From NCBI GenBank assembly GCA_046050405.1, contig JBJOPY010000008.1, positions 1 through 9,335 on the forward strand: a DNA stretch of 9,335 nucleotides, read 5' to 3'. Every line of letters begins with the position of its first letter. The stretch's first letter is position 1. Below, one piece after another: positions 6,383 to 9,335 of the stretch. The translations under genes were made by a program, and so were the position numbers. This DNA is from JADKCL01 sp046050405. Its GTDB lineage: Bacteria > Bacteroidota > Bacteroidia > J057 > JADKCL01. Below the pieces are notes generated by a model. The model did not search any database. It worked only from the letters and a program-made list of their open reading frames with translations, and was not told the origin of the DNA.

Positions 6383-6967
6383 CTAACCATGGATCATTTC
6401 CTTCTCCCCGTAGCGGCTGATCACCTCCGCTTCGAACACGAGCATCTCCTCCCATCGCCTGACCACCTCAGCCGGAGGGCAGTACTGCCTGGCAAGTTTG
6501 AGGAAGGTCGTGTAGTGCCTCGCTTCTGAAGCCATCAAGTCATGGTAGAATTCCGCCAACTCCCTGTCGGAGAGATGGTCGTGGAGCACCTTGAAGCGTT
6601 CGCAGCTCCTGGCCTCGATCATGGCTGCAAACAGGAGCTTGTCCAGCAGCAGCATCTTCCGGTCCCTTCCCTTGCGGACAAATTTGTTTAACTCATTGAC
6701 ATACAAGTCTTTACGTTCATTGCCGAGCGTGAATCCTCGCTGCTGGATGATCTGATGCACCATCTTGAAATGCGCCATCTCCTCCCGTGCCAGATCGGTC
6801 ATGCAGTCCACGAGCTCGGTGAGCTCTGGAAACATGACGATGAGCGTGATGGCATGGCTTGCCGCCTTTTGCTCGCAAAAGGCATGGTCCGTCAAGATCT
6901 CGGACACATTTCCTTCGACGACATTCCTGACCCATCGGGGGTCGGTCTTCAGTTTCAGTCCCAGCAT
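6383..6967 (-). CDS. miaE: tRNA-(ms2io6A)-hydroxylase, MiaE family
   Basis: This is a 194-residue ferritin-like non-haem di-iron enzyme. MiaE hydroxylates the isopentenyl side chain of 2-methylthio-N6-isopentenyladenosine at position 37 of tRNAs reading U-starting codons. All expected iron ligands are visible: Glu32 (FCEQKAAS), Glu63 and His66 (REEMAHF), Glu118 (MIEARSCERF), and Glu148 and His151 (SEARHY). The ends match the Bacteroidota family (MLGLKLKTDPRWV at the start, EKEMIHG at the end). For that reason the ATG at 6967 was chosen rather than the in-frame ATG at 7048, which would prepend 27 residues of unconserved, low-quality sequence. No Shine-Dalgarno is seen before either. A stem-loop lies 5 nt upstream of the chosen ATG. 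It may lead a minus-strand operon with the serine hydrolase and prenyltransferase genes. Confidence 0.93.
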   Translation of the reverse strand: MLGLKLKTDPRWVRNVVEGNVSEILTDHAFCEQKAASHAITLIVMFPELTELVDCMTDLAREEMAHFKMVHQIIQQRGFTLGNERKDLYVNELNKFVRKGRDRKMLLLDKLLFAAMIEARSCERFKVLHDHLSDRELAEFYHDLMASEARHYTTFLKLARQYCPPAEVVRRWEEMLVFEAEVISRYGEKEMIHG

Positions 6968-6972
6968 GGTGC

Positions 6973-6997
6973 GAATCTCGGAAAAATCCGAGGATTC
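6973..6997 (-). promoter_or_regulatory. Stem-loop immediately upstream of the miaE start
   Basis: In the sense of miaE, GAATCCTCGGA and TCCGAGATTC pair into a 10-bp stem with one bulged base around a TTTT loop. The stem ends 5 nt before the ATG at 6967. It would enclose the region where ribosomes load. It is only a leader structure if 6967, not 7048, is the true start. Confidence 0.4.
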
Positions 6998-7118
6998 CGA
7001 GACCTCGCATTCAGGGCCAGGCCGGGATCGGAGCCGTGGCGTCCGCATGAAATGCTGCTCCCTCGAAAACGGAATCAGGAGCGGCCTGCCCTAGACGATT
7101 CCCACCTTTCGCTGAGCC

Positions 7119-7130
7119 TGACCCGGGTCA
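7119..7130. promoter_or_regulatory. 12-bp perfect palindrome, possible operator
   Basis: TGACCCGGGTCA reads the same on both strands with no spacer. It lies about 150 nt upstream of the miaE ATG and 280 nt upstream of the metallophosphoesterase start, in non-coding sequence. Symmetry suits a dimeric regulator, but a palindrome of this length in GC-rich DNA can also occur by chance. Confidence 0.25.
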
Positions 7131-7219
7131 CCCATCGCAATTCAGCTGCGCCATGCCACCGCAAAATGTCCCCTTGGGCCCGCCTTCTGGATTTCCGCCG
7201 ATTCCCCTCCCGGAGGACA

Positions 7220-7254
7220 GTTCCATTGTTATTTATTGCAATTAACAATGGAAC
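7220..7254. repeat. 12-bp inverted repeat in an A/T-rich island
   Basis: GTTCCATTGTTA (7220-7231) and TAACAATGGAAC (7243-7254) are perfect inverted arms separated by 11 nt. The spacer itself contains the palindrome ATTGCAAT. The element is A/T-rich inside GC-rich surroundings. It may be an operator or promoter element between the divergent genes. It has no T-run placed for an intrinsic terminator on either strand. Confidence 0.55.
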
Positions 7255-7410
7255 CGGTGCAAAATGGAGGCTTTGACCCTGCCGTAAGGACCCTGCCAGG
7301 CACCCACTGGATGCGTTGTAGCAAAGGTCTCCCTTTTGACACCGTTTGGTGAACCATCCCCTCGGATCATGCCACCTCGCAAACAATCTCGTTTCGGATT
7401 AGTCTAGGAA

Positions 7411-8688
7411 ATGATTAAGGGTAATCCAGTCGCATACATGTCTCGATTCGTTTTGATAGGAACAATCCTCGCCATCCTTGTCGCGGTGGAGTTCTACATC
7501 TACTTCGCCCTCAGGTCCACTTTTCGCACAGGATGGATGGTAAGGGCGGTAAAGGTCGGCTATTTCATCTCCCTTGGTGTGGAGCTCGCCGCGATCGCCA
7601 CGATTTTCACCATCTTCTCGGGCGGCTACGGCAGATCGAATTTCTGGGTCAACCTTCTGATGGGGACTGGGTTCATCCTTCTGGTATGCAAGCTCATGCT
7701 GTCCGTATTCTTTTTGGTGGACGATCTCGTTCGCCTGCTGCAGTGGCTGTTCAAGAAGGGCACAGCGGTGGTGGGCAGCGATCCCGATCCAGTGGTCATG
7801 CCCGGCCGTCGGAAATTTGTCGGGCAGTTGGGGATAGTGGTCGCAAGCATCCCGTTCGCCGGGGCCATTTACGGAATGGTCAAGGGGAAGTACGATTTTA
7901 CACTGCACCATGAAACGCTTCGATTCTCCGACCTGCCGGAAGCCTTCGACGGGATGAGGATTGTCCAGATTTCCGACATTCATGCCGGCACATTCGACAG
8001 CATTGCGGGCGTGGAAGCCGGGATCGGCCTGATCGCGGCGCAGAAGCCGGACCTGATCCTCTTCACAGGCGATTTGGTCAACAATCTGGCTACCGAGGCT
8101 GATCCTTATATCGAACTATTTGCAGGGCTCTCGGCACCCATGGGCAAGTTTTCTTGCCTCGGAAACCATGATTATGGCCATTATTATCGATTCGATTCGG
8201 AAGCGGAAAAGATGGCCAACCAGGCCGCAATACGGACGCAGAATGCAAGGATGGGCTTCCGTCTGCTGAACAATGCCCATGTTCGCATTGAGAAGGAGGG
8301 TCAGAGCCTGGTACTGGCAGGTGTGGAGAACTGGGGGGCGCCTCCATTCCCGAAGTATGGGGACTTGGATGCAGCCTTCGATGGCGTCGCTGATCACGAC
8401 TTCACACTGCTGATGTCCCACGACCCATCACACTGGGATGGACAGATACGCGGACACAAGAAGCATGTCCATGTCACCTTCAGTGGCCATACCCACGGGG
8501 CGCAGTTTGGGGTGGAGATCCCGGGGGTGAAATGGAGCCCGGCACAATGGCGGTACCAGCAGTGGGCGGGATTGTACACTGAGGGCCGTCAGCACCTCTA
8601 CGTCAACAGGGGGTTTGGACACATTGGCTTCCCGGGTCGCATCGGAATTTGGCCCGAGGTCACGCTCATCGAACTCCGGAAAGGCTGA
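7411..8688 (+). CDS. Membrane-anchored metallophosphoesterase
   Basis: This is a 425-residue protein. Three hydrophobic helices occupy about 11-34, 49-69 and 80-114, and a fourth at about 137-157 precedes the catalytic domain. The calcineurin-like metallophosphoesterase motifs follow in order: Asp189-x-His191 (ISDIHAG), Gly220-Asp221 (FTGDLVNN), Gly251-Asn-His-Asp254 (LGNHDY), His337 (LMSHDPSHWD) and Gly359-His-Thr-His362 (SGHTHG). These residues bind two metal ions. The closing block (IPGVKWSPAQWRYQQWAGLY, YVNRGFGHIGFPGRIGIWPE) is typical of Bacteroidota homologues and of the YaeI-like branch. The catalytic domain should sit at the membrane, probably on the periplasmic side. Substrate is unknown; phospholipid or lipid-A-linked phosphates are possible by analogy. 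ATG 7411 is the first start; ATG 7438 (MSRFVLIG) is equally plausible and leaves the first helix intact. It converges on aroE with 32 nt between stops and no clear terminator. Confidence 0.92.
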   Translation: MIKGNPVAYMSRFVLIGTILAILVAVEFYIYFALRSTFRTGWMVRAVKVGYFISLGVELAAIATIFTIFSGGYGRSNFWVNLLMGTGFILLVCKLMLSVFFLVDDLVRLLQWLFKKGTAVVGSDPDPVVMPGRRKFVGQLGIVVASIPFAGAIYGMVKGKYDFTLHHETLRFSDLPEAFDGMRIVQISDIHAGTFDSIAGVEAGIGLIAAQKPDLILFTGDLVNNLATEADPYIELFAGLSAPMGKFSCLGNHDYGHYYRFDSEAEKMANQAAIRTQNARMGFRLLNNAHVRIEKEGQSLVLAGVENWGAPPFPKYGDLDAAFDGVADHDFTLLMSHDPSHWDGQIRGHKKHVHVTFSGHTHGAQFGVEIPGVKWSPAQWRYQQWAGLYTEGRQHLYVNRGFGHIGFPGRIGIWPEVTLIELRKG

Positions 8689-8720
8689 TGCCCGGGAGGC
8701 CTCACCTTTCGGGGACTCCA

Positions 8721-9335
8721 TCAAGGGGAAGACCGGGGAGGTTGGGCGGAGTGGGATGAAAATCCAGGGGAGATGCCCGGTTGGCCGGCGGTCTGCATCC
8801 AAATCTCCCAGCTCGCCTCCGCTTGCCGGATCAGCATGTCCATCCCGTTCGACGTGGCACAGCCATGTGCCTTTGCGATCTTCAGCAGCTGTGTCTCGCC
8901 GGGGTTGTAAATCAAATCAAAGACCAGGCTCTCCCCCGCGAGCGTGTCATAGGGCAGGTCGGGCCGCCCCTCCTCGTGTGGTGCCATCCCGACCGGAGTG
9001 CAGTTGACGATCAGCCGGTATGCTTGCAGTCCCTGAGTCTTCAGCAAATCATATCCCAGATCGAAATCACCTTCCGGTGTCCTCGATGCATTCCAGATCT
9101 CATCAAACCCCCCATAATGCTCCAGCGCATACCTGACCGCCTTGGCGGAGCCTCCCTTTCCGAGGATGAGGGCCTTCCCACCCGGTACACCTGCGTAAAC
9201 CTGCGCGATGGAATCCCTGAATCCGATGACATCCGTGTTGTGCCCGATCAGCTGGCCCTCCCGGAACTGGATCGTATTGACAGCTCCGATGGCGGCAGCG
9301 GTTTCGCTGAGACCGTGCAAATGGGGAATGATGGC
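8721..9335 (-). CDS. aroE: Shikimate dehydrogenase, N terminus cut by the right window edge
   Basis: Shikimate dehydrogenase reduces 3-dehydroshikimate to shikimate with NADPH, the fourth step of aromatic amino acid synthesis. The visible 204 residues begin AIIPHLHGLS, just after the catalytic lysine of the usual NVTIPxK motif, so about 65-70 residues with the substrate-binding Ser-x-Ser and the Lys lie outside. Present are IGAVNTI with the conserved Asn, GHNTDVIGF with the catalytic Asp, the nucleotide-binding glycine turn (LILGKGGSAKAV), NCTPVGM and the C-terminal SNGMDMLIRQAEASWEIW. The frame is open to the window edge, so an in-frame TTG at 9320 is not the start. After EIW the protein has a tail of about 25 residues rich in Gly, Pro and Ser that I do not recognise from the family, where proteins usually end soon after this point. 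It is transcribed towards the metallophosphoesterase gene. Confidence 0.93.
   Translation of the reverse strand, partial: AIIPHLHGLSETAAAIGAVNTIQFREGQLIGHNTDVIGFRDSIAQVYAGVPGGKALILGKGGSAKAVRYALEHYGGFDEIWNASRTPEGDFDLGYDLLKTQGLQAYRLIVNCTPVGMAPHEEGRPDLPYDTLAGESLVFDLIYNPGETQLLKIAKAHGCATSNGMDMLIRQAEASWEIWMQTAGQPGISPGFSSHSAQPPRSSP

Larger units (their letters stand above)
6968..7410. other. Divergent intergenic region between miaE and the metallophosphoesterase gene
   Basis: These 443 bases contain no credible gene; the open frames crossing them have no protein-like wording. The region should hold promoters for both flanking genes. It contains the miaE leader stem-loop, a 12-bp palindrome at 7119-7130 and an A/T-rich inverted repeat at 7220-7254. 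I found no full TTG/TAnnTTTG promoter match on either strand. Confidence 0.5.

Noticed and set aside
7049..7410. A small gene in the miaE/metallophosphoesterase intergenic region, including a 103-codon minus-strand frame
   Set aside because: The translations lack hydrophobic or domain patterns, and the region is dense in inverted repeats as expected of regulatory DNA.
7399..7983. 194-codon minus-strand open frame opposite the start of the metallophosphoesterase gene
   Set aside because: It is a shadow of membrane-helix codons on the plus strand; no domain is seen.
1..9335. tRNA, rRNA, CRISPR arrays, transposases or a multi-gene defence system
   Set aside because: No cloverleaf-like sequence, direct-repeat array or transposase motif was seen, and the TIR gene has no recognisable partner such as a SIR2, STAND, cyclase or Argonaute gene in the window.

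Overview
The window looks like chromosome of a high-GC member of the Bacteroidota. Several proteins have the wording I associate with that phylum: the MiaE, the UbiA-family prenyltransferase, the membrane metallophosphoesterase and the AroE. There is also a secreted PKD/SprB-like/LamG protein. No start codon has a well-placed Shine-Dalgarno sequence, which fits the phylum. Assignment below phylum is not possible from this sequence alone.

Layout. (1) 1-920, minus strand: the N-terminal part of a large secreted LamG protein that runs off the left edge; its GC content is visibly lower than the rest. (2) 921-1174: a leader/intergenic stretch with a candidate Bacteroidota promoter and an overlapping inverted repeat. 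(3) 1175-1821, plus strand: a chimeric pseudogene. The first 32 codons of a short-chain dehydrogenase are joined in frame to the last third of an aldehyde dehydrogenase. It is further broken by a frameshift inside a perfect 39-nt palindrome and by two nonsense codons. (4) 1832-2560, plus: an intact TIR-domain protein with a C-terminal membrane anchor. (5) 2732-4219, plus: a CrtI/CrtD-like FAD oxidoreductase. (6) 6967-4216, minus: a collinear run of miaE, a serine-hydrolase lipoprotein and a UbiA-family (decaprenyl-phosphate phosphoribosyltransferase-like) membrane enzyme. The last of these meets the FAD oxidoreductase tail to tail with interlocked stop codons. (7) 6968-7410: a divergent intergenic region with several inverted repeats. 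(8) 7411-8688, plus: a membrane-anchored metallophosphoesterase. (9) 8721-9335, minus: aroE, cut by the right edge.

Most intact genes are housekeeping or envelope functions: tRNA hydroxylation, shikimate pathway, isoprenoid/polyprenyl chemistry, and envelope hydrolases. The accessory part is the segment from the LamG gene through the TIR gene. There a catabolic gene pair (possibly from a kynurenine/2-aminomuconate-type pathway, by inference) has decayed next to a TIR protein. I see no multi-gene defence or other novel system that the sequence itself supports. The most unusual items are the palindrome-associated frameshift in the chimeric pseudogene and the orphan membrane TIR protein.
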